A stretch of DNA of 64,000 bases from CAWGQN01 sp963824885 (GCA_963824885.1 CAWGQN010000004.1:62001-126000); one strand, 5' to 3'. Counted from the first letter of the stretch, positions 45,034 through 53,650 are shown. Translations and numbers: made by a program. The notes: generated from the sequence alone by a model not told the origin.

Positions 45034-45453
45034 ATGTTGATTCCACGCAAAATCAAATACCGGAAACAGCATCACCCCGGGCGTTCCGGCCACGCGACGG
45101 GTGGTACGACGGTGTCGTTCGGTGATTACGGAATTCAGGCTATTACTCCCGCGTACGTGACAAATCGTCAGATCGAGTCCGCTCGAATTGCAATGACGCG
45201 ACACATTAAGCGCGGCGGAAAAGTGTGGATCACAATCTACCCTGATCGTCCGCTCACGAAGAAACCCGCCGAGACGCGCATGGGGTCCGGTAAGGGCTCT
45301 CCCGAGTGGTGGGTAGCGAATGTTAAACCCGGTCGCGTTCTCTTTGAGCTGAGCGGTGTTGCCGACGATGTTGCTCGCGAAGCACTCACACGAGCGATTC
45401 ACAAGTTGCCACTCAAGGCACGCATTATCAAGCGCGAGGAGGGAGACGCGTAA
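45034..45453 (+). CDS. rplP: 50S ribosomal protein L16
   Basis: A 139-residue protein with LIPRKIKYRKQHHPGRSG at the start and the core TRMGSGKGSPEWWVANVKPGR. The stop overlaps the rpmC ATG (TAATG). Confidence 0.97.
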   Translation: MLIPRKIKYRKQHHPGRSGHATGGTTVSFGDYGIQAITPAYVTNRQIESARIAMTRHIKRGGKVWITIYPDRPLTKKPAETRMGSGKGSPEWWVANVKPGRVLFELSGVADDVAREALTRAIHKLPLKARIIKREEGDA

Positions 45454-45782
45454 TGGCGATTGGTTCTAAAGATCTCGCGCCCGCCGAGCTCGATAATTTT
45501 GATGGCGTTCGACTCATTGAAGAACTTAAGAGGGCAAAAGAAGAGTTGTTCAACTTGCGGTTTCAGTCGGCAACCGGTCAGCTAGAGAGCCACGGTCGAG
45601 TGCGAGCCGTTAAGCGCGACATTGCGCGCATCTACACCGTGATCCGCGAACGCGAGTTGGGCATCCGAGCGACACCGGTCCCTCACGAGAGCGCTCCGGC
45701 GGCAACAGACAAGAAAACTCGAGGCAAAAAAGCCGAATCCGCAGAAAGTGCGGCAACCGAGAGAAGTGAGGAGGCGCAGTAA
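45453..45782 (+). CDS. rpmC: 50S ribosomal protein L29 with C-terminal extension
   Basis: A 109-residue protein. The core (about 1-73, ELKRAKEELFNLRFQSATGQLESHGRVRAVKRDIARIYTVIRERELG) is L29. It is followed by a roughly 36-residue Ala/Lys/Glu/Ser tail not usual for the family (about 60-75 residues). The tail is in frame and ends in a TAATG overlap with rpsQ, so it is probably translated. Confidence 0.93.
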   Translation: MAIGSKDLAPAELDNFDGVRLIEELKRAKEELFNLRFQSATGQLESHGRVRAVKRDIARIYTVIRERELGIRATPVPHESAPAATDKKTRGKKAESAESAATERSEEAQ

Positions 45783-46090
45783 TGGCGACCGCTAAGAAAA
45801 CCACCACCGCAACCGAAGCCACCGCGGCCGACGAACTCGTTCGCGGTTATCGGAAGGCCCGTCGTGGCTACGTAACGAGCGACAAGATGGCGAAGACGAT
45901 CGTTGTCGAGGTCGAAGACCGCGTTAAGCACCCTTTGTACGGCAAAGTTCTTCGCCGGACGTCCAAGGTCAAGGTGCACGATGAAGTGAATTCCGCGGGG
46001 GTCGGTGACCTTGTGATTATTAGTGAAACTCGTCCACTGAGCGCGACAAAGCGGTGGCGATTGGTCGAAATTCTCGAGAAGGCCAAGTAA
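45782..46090 (+). CDS. rpsQ: 30S ribosomal protein S17
   Basis: A 102-residue protein: GYVTSDKMAKTIVVEVEDRVKHPLYGKVLRRTSKVKVHDE is the S17 core. About 27 Ala/Thr/Lys-rich residues precede it. The ATG overlaps the rpmC stop, supporting translation of the extension. Confidence 0.94.
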   Translation: MATAKKTTTATEATAADELVRGYRKARRGYVTSDKMAKTIVVEVEDRVKHPLYGKVLRRTSKVKVHDEVNSAGVGDLVIISETRPLSATKRWRLVEILEKAK

Positions 46091-46123
46091 GCGTACGCGT
46101 GCTTGAGTAATGAGGAGAAAAAA

Positions 46124-46492
46124 GTGATTCAGCAAGAATCGCGACTCAAGGTCGCCGACAACACGGGCGCTAAAGAGTTGCTGACGATTCGAGTTCTTGG
46201 CGGTTCGGGCCGCCGATACGCGGGCCTGGGCGATGTCGTCGTCGGGACCATTAAAGACGCAATTCCCGGCGGCAACGTCAAGAAGGGCGATGTTGTCAAG
46301 GCCGTCATTGTGCGAGTCGCGAAACAAACGCGTCGACAAGACGGTTCGTACATCAAGTTTGACGAAAACGCGGCCGTTCTCGTCAAGCCGGACGGCGATC
46401 CTCGCGGCACTCGTATTTTCGGGCCCGTGGGTCGGGAACTTCGCGACAAGAAGTTCATGAAGATTGTCTCGTTGGCCCCGGAGGTTATCTAG
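46124..46492 (+). CDS. rplN: 50S ribosomal protein L14
   Basis: A 122-residue protein. The GTG at 46124 follows GAGGAGAAAAAA and gives the canonical MIQQESRLKVADNTGAKEL. The C-terminal FGPVGRELRDKKFMKIVSLAPEV is intact. An upstream in-frame TTG would only add residues in front of the ribosome-binding site. Confidence 0.97.
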   Translation: MIQQESRLKVADNTGAKELLTIRVLGGSGRRYAGLGDVVVGTIKDAIPGGNVKKGDVVKAVIVRVAKQTRRQDGSYIKFDENAAVLVKPDGDPRGTRIFGPVGRELRDKKFMKIVSLAPEVI

Positions 46493-46494
46493 TC

Positions 46495-46857
46495 ATGGCA
46501 ACGATAAAAAAGGGTGACCTCGTCGAAGTGATTACGGGAGCGAAGCAGGCCCGTGGTGGAGACCGGGGCAAGCAGGGTCGAGTCGTCGAGGTTCTCGTCG
46601 AGAGAAACCGGGTGATTGTCGAGGGCGTGAATTTCGTGTCGAAGCACGTCCGCGTTGGTCAAACACAGCGCGGCATCAAAACAGGTGGGATTGAGACCCA
46701 CGAAGCCTCGATCCACGTGTCGAACGTGGCTGTCGTTGATCCCGGCACCAAGAAACCAACTCGTGTCGGTCACCGAAATGAAAAGGTGACAAAGGACCGC
46801 GTGACCAAGACGGTTCGCGTGCGTTATGCGAAGAAGTCAGGTAAGGACCTCGAATGA
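46495..46857 (+). CDS. rplX: 50S ribosomal protein L24
   Basis: A 120-residue assembly initiator with a KOW motif (IKKGDLVEVITGAKQARGGDRGKQGRVV). Segments VEGVNFVSKHVRV and KETREAPIHVSNV-like HEASIHVSNVAVVD identify it. The stop overlaps the rplE ATG. Confidence 0.97.
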   Translation: MATIKKGDLVEVITGAKQARGGDRGKQGRVVEVLVERNRVIVEGVNFVSKHVRVGQTQRGIKTGGIETHEASIHVSNVAVVDPGTKKPTRVGHRNEKVTKDRVTKTVRVRYAKKSGKDLE

Positions 46858-47447
46858 CTCCCCCAGCAACTGCCGCGACGGCTGGCACCTACCAGCCGCG
46901 CCTTAAGCAGAAGTTTCGCAACGAAATTGTCGAGCACCTCACAAAAGAACTCGGCTTGAGCAACGTGCACCAGGTTCCTGGGCTTGTCAAGGTCGTCGTG
47001 AATACCGGGGTGGGCGATGCGGCTCGCGATGGCAAGGTCATCGATGGTGCGGTTGCGGACCTCATGAAAATCACGGGTCAAAAACCGCGCGTGACGAAGG
47101 CAAAGAAGTCGATTGCCCAGTTCAAGTTGCGCGAGGGGCAACCCATTGGCGCGCACGTCACGCTTCGCGGTGATCGCGCGTGGGAGTTTCTCGACCGGTT
47201 GCTCTCGCTCGCGCTCCCTCGAATTCGCGATTTCCGGGGGCTTTCAGACCGACAGTTTGACGGCAATGGCAACTACACATTCGGCATTACTGAGCAATCG
47301 GTTTTTCACGAGATCGACCAAGACAAGATTGATCGAGTGCGTGGTTTCGATGTGACGGTCGTGACGACGGCGCGCAATGACGATGAAGGACGCGCATTGC
47401 TCACGTCACTCGGATTTCCATTCCGTACCGCAAACAACGAGGATTGA
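46854..47447 (+). CDS. rplE: 50S ribosomal protein L5
   Basis: A 197-residue 5S-rRNA-binding protein. KVVVNTGVGDAARD, QKPRVTKAKKSIAQFKLREG, RIRDFRGL and NYTFGITEQ are typical. The ATG overlaps the rplX stop. rpsN, which follows rplE in many actinobacteria, is absent here. Confidence 0.97.
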   Translation: MTPPATAATAGTYQPRLKQKFRNEIVEHLTKELGLSNVHQVPGLVKVVVNTGVGDAARDGKVIDGAVADLMKITGQKPRVTKAKKSIAQFKLREGQPIGAHVTLRGDRAWEFLDRLLSLALPRIRDFRGLSDRQFDGNGNYTFGITEQSVFHEIDQDKIDRVRGFDVTVVTTARNDDEGRALLTSLGFPFRTANNED

Positions 47448-47452
47448 TGTTT

Positions 47453-47470
47453 GTGCTCGCACGCGAGCAC
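47453..47470 (+). other. Small hairpin in the rplE-rpsH gap
   Basis: GTGCTCG and CGAGCAC pair around a 4-base loop. It lies in the 88-bp gap between rplE and rpsH where rpsN is found in other actinobacteria. No T tract follows, so it is not a clear terminator; it could be an mRNA processing or stability element. Confidence 0.4.
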
Positions 47471-47535
47471 GCTAACCACCACAGGTCGTTTTTCCGCACG
47501 ACGCAAAAACGAAACCAGGCGAGAAGGGCAACACA

Positions 47536-47933
47536 ATGACAATGACCGATCCGGTCGCAGACATGCTGACCAGACTGCGCAACTCGAATTCGGCGTTTCA
47601 CGACACCGTGTCGATGCCGCACAGCAAGCTCAAGTCGCACATTGCAGAAATTTTAAAGAAGAGGGCTACATTTCGGCGTGGGACGTGACTGACGCCGAGG
47701 TGGGCAAGACCCTCACACTGAGCCTCAAGTTCGGCCCCAATCGGGAGCGCTCGATCGTTGGGATCAAGCGCGTTTCAAAGCCCGGTTTGCGGGTCTATAC
47801 GCGGTCGACCGCGATTCCTCAGGTTTTTGGCGGGCTCGGCGTGGCAATTTTGTCGACATCCTCGGGATTGCTCACTGACCGCCAGGCTGAGAAGAAGGGC
47901 GTAGGTGGGGAAGTTCTCGCCTACGTGTGGTAG
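47536..47933 (+). CDS. rpsH: 30S ribosomal protein S8, interrupted by an apparent -1 frameshift at T TTA AAG
   Basis: ATG 47536 gives MTMTDPVADMLTRLRNSNSA and the S8 sequence to AEILK at residue 41, after which the frame runs out at 47688. The rest (EEGYISAWDVTDAEVGKTLT to the stop at 47931-47933) lies in the -1 frame. The break is inside GAA ATT TTA AAG AAG. The heptamer T TTA AAG (47652-47658) fits the X XXY YYZ slippery pattern. A -1 slip yields AEILKEEGYI and a 132-residue S8, the normal length. One missing A in an AAAA run would have the same effect, and is the simpler reading. AGAAGG precedes the ATG. Confidence 0.88.
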
Positions 47934-47939
47934 TTCATA

Positions 47940-48476
47940 ATGTCACGCATTGGAAGACTCCCCATTGATATTCCGCCGACCGTGACGGTGTCGATTGACG
48001 GTCGCTCGGTGACCGTCACGGGTCCCAAGGGCGAATTGTCACTCACGATAGCGAGTCCAATTGAGGCGACAGTCGAAGGTGGTGTCGTGCTCGTGACGCG
48101 CCCCAACGATGAGCGCGAATCGCGCTCGCTGCACGGCCTGACGCGTTCGCTCATCCATAACCAGATTGTCGGTGTCACCAACGGGTATGCGCGCGCTCTC
48201 GAGGTTGTGGGAACCGGGTACCGAATCACCGCGCACGGTAAGTCCCTCGAATTGGTACTGGGATATTCCCACAAGATCACGGTTGACCCACCGGCGGGAA
48301 TTAGTTTTGCCGTTGAGGGAAACAACAGGGTTACCGTGCACGGCATTGACAAACAAGCCGTTGGCGAGATTGCCGCGAACATTCGCAAATTGCGCAAGCC
48401 AGAACCTTACAAGGGCAAGGGTGTGCGCTATGTAGGCGAGGTCGTTCGCCGCAAAGCTGGAAAGAGTGGTAAGTAA
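47940..48476 (+). CDS. rplF: 50S ribosomal protein L6
   Basis: A 178-residue protein with SRIGRLPIDIPPTVTV at the start and RKPEPYKGKGVRYVGEVVRRKAGKSGK near the end. Standard length and position in the spc operon. Confidence 0.97.
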   Translation: MSRIGRLPIDIPPTVTVSIDGRSVTVTGPKGELSLTIASPIEATVEGGVVLVTRPNDERESRSLHGLTRSLIHNQIVGVTNGYARALEVVGTGYRITAHGKSLELVLGYSHKITVDPPAGISFAVEGNNRVTVHGIDKQAVGEIAANIRKLRKPEPYKGKGVRYVGEVVRRKAGKSGK

Positions 48477-48478
48477 CG

Positions 48479-48850
48479 ATGAGGCCAAGTACGAGAGGCA
48501 CTAGTAAGGGAGCGGCTCGTGATCGCCGGCATGCTCGCGTGCGGAAACGAATTGTTGGCACGCGATCTCGTCCCCGACTGGTTGTTACGCGCTCAGCTCG
48601 GCACGTATTTGTGCAGGTCGTCGATGACAGCACGGGATCCACTCTCGTGTCGGCGTCGACTCTCGAGACAGAAATGCGAAAATTTGACGGCGATAAGACG
48701 GCCAAAGCGCGCAAGGTTGGCGAACTCGTTGGCGAGCGCGCAAAGAAAGCTGACATCGGTGCGGTCGTCTTTGACCGAGGTGGCAGTCGATACGCCGGGC
48801 GGGTGGCGGCTATCGCCCACGGCGCGAGAGAAGCGGGGCTAGACCTGTGA
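48479..48850 (+). CDS. rplR: 50S ribosomal protein L18
   Basis: A 123-residue 5S-rRNA-binding protein: RHARVRKRIVGTRSRPRLVVTRSARHVFVQVVDD and VFDRGGSRYAGRVAAIAHGAREAGL. The stop overlaps the rpsE GTG by 4 nt. Confidence 0.97.
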   Translation: MRPSTRGTSKGAARDRRHARVRKRIVGTRSRPRLVVTRSARHVFVQVVDDSTGSTLVSASTLETEMRKFDGDKTAKARKVGELVGERAKKADIGAVVFDRGGSRYAGRVAAIAHGAREAGLDL

Positions 48851-49488
48851 GCACTGAGCAAAACACGAACACGACGAAGGAGCGCGACGTGGCCCACGAG
48901 GCGAACGGCGAGGCGAAGTCTTCGTCGGACGCCACAAAGAATGAACCTCGCGAGGCGCGTCGGGGTGGTCGTGATCGCAACCCCAGTCGTGACTCGGGTA
49001 ATCGCGACACTGACAAAGGCCAATTTTTAGAAAAAGTTGTTGCGATCAATCGTGTCTCGAAGGTCGTGAAAGGCGGTCGTCGTTTCAGCTTCACCGCGCT
49101 CGTCGTCGTGGGAGACGGCGACGGACTCGTCGGAGTTGGGTACGGAAAGGCGCGAGAGGTTCCCACGGCAATCGCCAAGGGCGCCGAAGAGGCGAAGAAG
49201 AACTTCTTTCGGGTGCCGCGGGTCGATAACACGATTCCTCACCCGGTGCAAGGCGAAGCGGCGGCGGGTGTCGTTTTACTTCGTCCAGCGAGCGCAGGTA
49301 CGGGTGTTATCGCGGGTGGTCCGGTTCGCGCGGTGCTTGAGTGTGCCGGGGTCCACGACGTCCTGAGCAAGTCACTCGGATCATCGAACACGATAAACAT
49401 CGTGCACGCGACGGTTTCGGCACTCGCGGCACCTCGAAGAGCCTGCGGGGAGTTGCCGCTCGTCGCGGCCTCGACTTCGACCGAGTAG
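48847..49488 (+). CDS. rpsE: 30S ribosomal protein S5
   Basis: A 213-residue protein. The double-stranded RNA-binding core RRFSFTALVVVGDGDGLVGVGYGKAREVP is intact, after a charged Asp/Arg/Asn-rich N-terminal extension of about 55 residues, a common actinobacterial feature. Confidence 0.97.
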   Translation: MSTEQNTNTTKERDVAHEANGEAKSSSDATKNEPREARRGGRDRNPSRDSGNRDTDKGQFLEKVVAINRVSKVVKGGRRFSFTALVVVGDGDGLVGVGYGKAREVPTAIAKGAEEAKKNFFRVPRVDNTIPHPVQGEAAAGVVLLRPASAGTGVIAGGPVRAVLECAGVHDVLSKSLGSSNTINIVHATVSALAAPRRACGELPLVAASTSTE

Positions 49489-49536
49489 CCCCCGCGCGCT
49501 TGGTGTGCGCGCGCAAAAGCGGGCGAAGGCGGGTTC

Positions 49537-49725
49537 GTGATGGGGTCACGCCTGAAGGTTACGCAAGTGAAGTCTAAAGTGAGCGAAAAACAGAATCAGC
49601 GCGATACGTTGCGCAGCTTGGGGCTCAAGCGCATCGGAGATTTCGCGATTCGTGACGACACCCCTCAGAATCGCGGTTACGTCAAGACCGTCGCTCACTT
49701 GGTGAGGGTCGAGGAGATTGACTAA
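49537..49725 (+). CDS. rpmD: 50S ribosomal protein L30
   Basis: A 62-residue protein with LKVTQVKSKVSEKQNQRDTLRSLGLKRIGD. Starts at GTG 49537 or ATG 49540. It is separated from rpsE by 48 bp that contain a GC-rich hairpin (GCGCGC pairs at 49496-49515), and its stop overlaps the rplO ATG (TAATG). Confidence 0.93.
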   Translation: MMGSRLKVTQVKSKVSEKQNQRDTLRSLGLKRIGDFAIRDDTPQNRGYVKTVAHLVRVEEID

Positions 49726-50528
49726 TGGTTGACAAGGATAAGAACGAAAGCGCTGAGCCTGCCGCGCCCGCAAAGAAGAAACCGCCGGTTGCCTCGAAGG
49801 CTCCGGCCACCGCGTCGGCGAAGCGCGCGAGCACGAGCTCGGGAAAAGCTCCCGCGAAGGCTCCCGCCAAGTCGAGTGCCGCGGCACCTGCGAAAGCACC
49901 TGCCAAAGCACCCGCGACGTCGAGTGCAGCGGCACCCGCCAAGGCACCTGCGAAAGCACCCGCGAAGGCGACGAGCACCGGCGCCTCGAAGGCTCCCGCG
50001 AAAACGGGCGCCGCGACCCCGGCCGCGTCATCCACCGCGGCGACGCGATCGAGCACTCACGCGGCCTCAGAGTCCGTTGATTCCAAACGCGAGCCAGTGC
50101 TCAAGGTCCACCACTTGCGTCCAGCGCCCGGTTCGAAGAAGGAACGAACTCGCGTTGGGCGTGGCGAAGGTTCCAAGGGCAAAACAGCGGGGCGTGGGAC
50201 GAAGGGGACAAAGGCTCGACACACCGTCCGACCGGGATTCGAGGGCGGCAATCTCACGTCGGTCATGCGGGCTCCCAAGCTTCGCGGATTTAATAATCCT
50301 TTCCGGGTTGTGTACCAGGTCGTGAACCTTGAAAAGCTCGCCGAACTGTATCCCTCGGGGGGCACAGTGACCGTCGTCGACTTGGTTGGGCGGGGAGTGG
50401 TTCGCAAGAACGAAAAAGTGAAGGTTCTCGGCAATGGGGCCATTGCGGTTAAGCTGAATGTTGCGGTGGACAAAGTCTCCCGTTCTGCAGAGAAAAAGAT
50501 CGTAGCCGCGGGCGGTTCCATACGATAA
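49725..50528 (+). CDS. rplO: 50S ribosomal protein L15 with long Ala-Lys-Pro repeat extension
   Basis: A 267-residue protein. The C-terminal 145 residues (from LKVHHLRPAPGSKKE) are ordinary L15 with GRGEGSKGKTAGRGTKGTKAR and the family core. Ahead of it is an unusual low-complexity extension of about 122 residues made largely of AKAP, APAK and similar units with Ser/Thr spacers. The ATG overlaps the rpmD stop (TAATG), which supports translation of the extension. A GTG just before LKVHH is a possible second start giving standard L15. Confidence 0.93.
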   Translation: MVDKDKNESAEPAAPAKKKPPVASKAPATASAKRASTSSGKAPAKAPAKSSAAAPAKAPAKAPATSSAAAPAKAPAKAPAKATSTGASKAPAKTGAATPAASSTAATRSSTHAASESVDSKREPVLKVHHLRPAPGSKKERTRVGRGEGSKGKTAGRGTKGTKARHTVRPGFEGGNLTSVMRAPKLRGFNNPFRVVYQVVNLEKLAELYPSGGTVTVVDLVGRGVVRKNEKVKVLGNGAIAVKLNVAVDKVSRSAEKKIVAAGGSIR

Positions 50529-50622
50529 TGTGAGCCGCTTCACACGGAAGTCTGGCTCCGGTGGCGTGGCATGTGTCAAACTACCCGGACCAACTCCTTT
50601 CACGAAATCAGGAGACACGTAA

Positions 50623-51945
50623 TTGTTAAGCGCCGTCGCGCGAATATTTCGCACTCCAGACCTCCGTCGCAAGATCGGGTTCACGCTCGCAATTGTGGCC
50701 CTTTTTCGATTGGGGTCGTTTATTCCGTCGCCGTTCGTCAATTTCGGCAACGTCAAGGAGTGTCTTGCGGCAAACCAGAACGCGTCAGGCCTTTACGAGC
50801 TTGTCAACCTATTTAGCGGGGGCGCGCTGCTCCAGCTGTCGGTTTTCGCGCTCGGAATTATGCCGTACATCACGGCCTCGATCATTGTGCAGCTTCTTCG
50901 TGTTGTCATCCCTCGCTTCGACACGCTCTATAAAGAAGGCCAATCGGGCCAGGCAACGTTGACGCAATACACGCGATACCTCACGATTGCGCTTGGCTTA
51001 CTTCAATCGACGACACTCATCACGGTGGCTCGCAGTGGTGCGCTCTTTGGAACGTCGTCTTCGGCGCTGTGCTCGCAACTGATCACCGAAGATTCGTGGT
51101 ACGCGATCATGCTCATGGTCATCACGATGACCGCGGGGACCGGCCTCATCATGTGGATGGGAGAGCTCATTACCGAGCGCGGCATTGGCAACGGAATGTC
51201 GCTCTTGATTTTCACATCGATTGCGGCGACGTTCCCGGGCTCGTTGATTGCGATCATGACGTCGCAAGGGTTCGATATTTTTCTTCTCGTGCTCACGGTC
51301 GGCCTCGTCATCGTTGCGCTCGTTGTCTTCGTCGAACAGTCCCAAAGGCGAGTCCCCGTGCAATACGCCAAGCGCATGGTGGGTCGACGAACGTACGGGG
51401 GAAACAACACGTACATTCCTATCAAGGTCAATATGGCGGGCGTCGTTCCGGTTATTTTTGCGTCGTCCCTCTTGTATTTGCCGGCGCTAATCGCCCAGTT
51501 CAACCAGCCATCCGCGGGTCAACAACCGGCAGATTGGGTCGTGTGGATCACGAACTACCTCACGAAGGGCGATCATCCCCTTTACATGCTGCTGTACTTC
51601 CTGTTAATCGTCGGATTCACGTACTTCTACGTGGCGATCACGTTCAATCCTGAAGAGGTTGCCGACAACATGAAGAAATACGGAGGCTTTATCCCCGGAA
51701 TTCGCGCTGGGCGACCGACCGCCGAGTATTTGGATTATGTGCTGACGCGCGTGACACTTCCCGGATCGATTTACCTCGGTCTCATCGCACTTATTCCGCT
51801 TATTGCCCTCGCGCTCGTTGGGGCAAACGCGAACTTCCCCTTCGGTGGTGCGTCAATCTTGATTATCGTGGGTGTGGGCCTCGAAACGGTCAAGCAAATC
51901 GATTCGCAGCTTCAACAGCGGCACTACGAGGGTTTGCTTCGTTGA
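50623..51945 (+). CDS. secY: Protein translocase subunit SecY
   Basis: A 440-residue channel with ten predicted transmembrane helices. The TTG at 50623 follows CAGGAGACACG and gives MLSAVARIFRTPDLRRKIGFT. The C-terminal GLETVKQIDSQLQQRHYEGLLR is intact. The stop overlaps the adk TTG. Confidence 0.97.
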   Translation: MLSAVARIFRTPDLRRKIGFTLAIVALFRLGSFIPSPFVNFGNVKECLAANQNASGLYELVNLFSGGALLQLSVFALGIMPYITASIIVQLLRVVIPRFDTLYKEGQSGQATLTQYTRYLTIALGLLQSTTLITVARSGALFGTSSSALCSQLITEDSWYAIMLMVITMTAGTGLIMWMGELITERGIGNGMSLLIFTSIAATFPGSLIAIMTSQGFDIFLLVLTVGLVIVALVVFVEQSQRRVPVQYAKRMVGRRTYGGNNTYIPIKVNMAGVVPVIFASSLLYLPALIAQFNQPSAGQQPADWVVWITNYLTKGDHPLYMLLYFLLIVGFTYFYVAITFNPEEVADNMKKYGGFIPGIRAGRPTAEYLDYVLTRVTLPGSIYLGLIALIPLIALALVGANANFPFGGASILIIVGVGLETVKQIDSQLQQRHYEGLLR

Positions 51946-52586
51946 ACGAGACGGGGCATCGCGGTGTTCGGCTGCTCTTAATTGGCCCGCCCGGTGCGGG
52001 CAAGGGAACGCAAGCCGCGTGTTTGGCGTCGAAGCTGGGCGTTCCCGCGGTCTCGACGGGCGACATTTTCCGTGACAACGTCGCTAACGAGACCGAGCTT
52101 GGTCGGCGAGCGAAAGCGTATTTGGATTCGGGCGAGTACGTTCCCGACGGGCTCACGAATTCGATCGTTCGGCATCGGCTTCACGAGTCCGATGCCGCGA
52201 GAGGCTTTCTTCTCGACGGCTATCCCCGAACAATCGAGCAAGTGGCAGCGTTCGACGCGTTTCTCGAAACCGAGAACACGCGGCTCGATGCGGTCATCCA
52301 GCTTCGAGCTGACGCCGCGGAAGTGGTCGCTCGATTGCACAAGCGCGCGAGAGAACAAGGCCGGCCCGACGACACGGGCGACGTGATTCGGCGGCGTCTT
52401 GCACTCTACGAAAAGCAGACCGCTCCTCTCATCGAGGTGTACTCATCGCGGGGCCTCGTCGTGTCGGTCGACGCACTCGGGCCGATTGACGATGTGACGG
52501 AGCGAATCCTCCGCGTTCTCGACGAACGAGGCGTCGACGGGGCTCGGAGAGCACCTCACGATCCGCCATTGGGTGCCGGACTGTGA
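51942..52586 (+). CDS. adk: Adenylate kinase
   Basis: A 214-residue kinase interconverting ATP + AMP and 2 ADP. P-loop GPPGAGKGTQA at about residues 15-25, DGYPRT and the LID-side RPDDTGDVIRRRL. TTG start overlapping the secY stop. It belongs to the short-LID type typical of actinobacteria and mitochondria-type enzymes. Confidence 0.97.
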   Translation: MNETGHRGVRLLLIGPPGAGKGTQAACLASKLGVPAVSTGDIFRDNVANETELGRRAKAYLDSGEYVPDGLTNSIVRHRLHESDAARGFLLDGYPRTIEQVAAFDAFLETENTRLDAVIQLRADAAEVVARLHKRAREQGRPDDTGDVIRRRLALYEKQTAPLIEVYSSRGLVVSVDALGPIDDVTERILRVLDERGVDGARRAPHDPPLGAGL

Positions 52587-53416
52587 TCGGCCTTCGTCGC
52601 GCGATGTATAAGACTCCCGCGCAATTGCGCCAAATGGTCGCGCCAGGGCGGGCAACGTTGGCATCCCTCGACGCGGTCCGAGATGCCATTCGTCCCGGCG
52701 TCACGACGTTCGATCTTGATCGCCGTGCCGAAGCGGCCATTATTGCGTGCGGGGGGAGATCTAATTTTCAGCTCGAACCCGGCTATCGGCACACGATTTG
52801 CACGTCGGTGAATGACGAAGTTGTACACGGCATACCCGGTGACAGGGCGCTTGCGGGCGGGGACATCGTTTCGGTCGACAGCGGAGCCATCGTCGGGGGC
52901 TGGAACGGCGACGCCGCAATCACCGTCGTCATTCCCGACCCGTCGAGACCCGACGTCGTGCACGAGCGAGAAACGCTCTCAGCCGTGACGAGAGGATCGC
53001 TGTGGGCCGCAATCGCGAGGCTTGCGACGGCAAAGCACCTCAACGAGGTTGGCGAGGCGATTGAGGACCATGTCAATTCCCACGGCACCTACGGAATTCT
53101 CACCGATTACGTTGGCCACGGAATCGGACGGTCGATGCACGAGGCTCCGCCCGTGTTCAACTACCGAACGAAGGCGCTCGGTCCGGAGGTCAAGCCGGGA
53201 CTCGTCGTTGCTATCGAGCCAATGGTTGTTTTGGGCGATCCGAAGACATTCGTCGCGAACGACGGGTGGACGGTCGTTACCGCGGACGGTCGCGCGGCCT
53301 CCCACTGGGAACACTCGGTAGCGGTCCACAGGGGCGGTATTTGGGTTCTTACGGCGCCCGACGGTGGAGCGGCCGACCTCGCCCCGTATGGGATAACCCC
53401 CGCCCCCATCGACTAG
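52583..53416 (+). CDS. map: Methionine aminopeptidase, type I
   Basis: A 277-residue metalloprotease removing N-terminal Met. The metal ligands lie in DSGAIVGGWNGDAA (two Asp), GHGIGRSMHE (His) and AIEPM (Glu), with the final Glu in WEHSVAVHR. The GTG overlaps the adk stop by 4 nt. It closes the secY-adk-map group. Confidence 0.97.
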   Translation: MIGLRRAMYKTPAQLRQMVAPGRATLASLDAVRDAIRPGVTTFDLDRRAEAAIIACGGRSNFQLEPGYRHTICTSVNDEVVHGIPGDRALAGGDIVSVDSGAIVGGWNGDAAITVVIPDPSRPDVVHERETLSAVTRGSLWAAIARLATAKHLNEVGEAIEDHVNSHGTYGILTDYVGHGIGRSMHEAPPVFNYRTKALGPEVKPGLVVAIEPMVVLGDPKTFVANDGWTVVTADGRAASHWEHSVAVHRGGIWVLTAPDGGAADLAPYGITPAPID

Positions 53417-53528
53417 CCTCCCTCGCGAAGCGTGTTGATCCATGACGAGTGTCGTCTCGTTGCCGGGCTACGGCCACTCTCGTCGTAAAGCGGGGCACCG
53501 ATCACGACGGACGCAACAGACCTCCCGC

Positions 53529-53558
53529 TTGCTAACTGGACTCGCGGTGGCATAAGAT
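53529..53558 (+). promoter_or_regulatory. Probable infA promoter
   Basis: TTGCTA at 53529-53534 and TAAGAT at 53553-53558, separated by 18 bp, resemble an actinobacterial sigma-A-type promoter. It lies about 93 bp before the infA start. Assigned by inspection. Confidence 0.5.
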
Positions 53559-53650
53559 TGCCGATTGGTGCTTTGTGCGCGGAATCGTCCATTCACAGCA
53601 CCGTAATCATCCGCAAGACCAGCAGAAATACTAATAGCGACAGTGAGGCT

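Noticed and set aside
49546..50056. Minus-strand Ser/Arg/Pro or Ala/Gly repeat ORFs opposite rplO
   Set aside because: They are the complement of the rplO Ala-Lys-Pro repeats; the sense gene has a coupled start and a conserved L15 domain.
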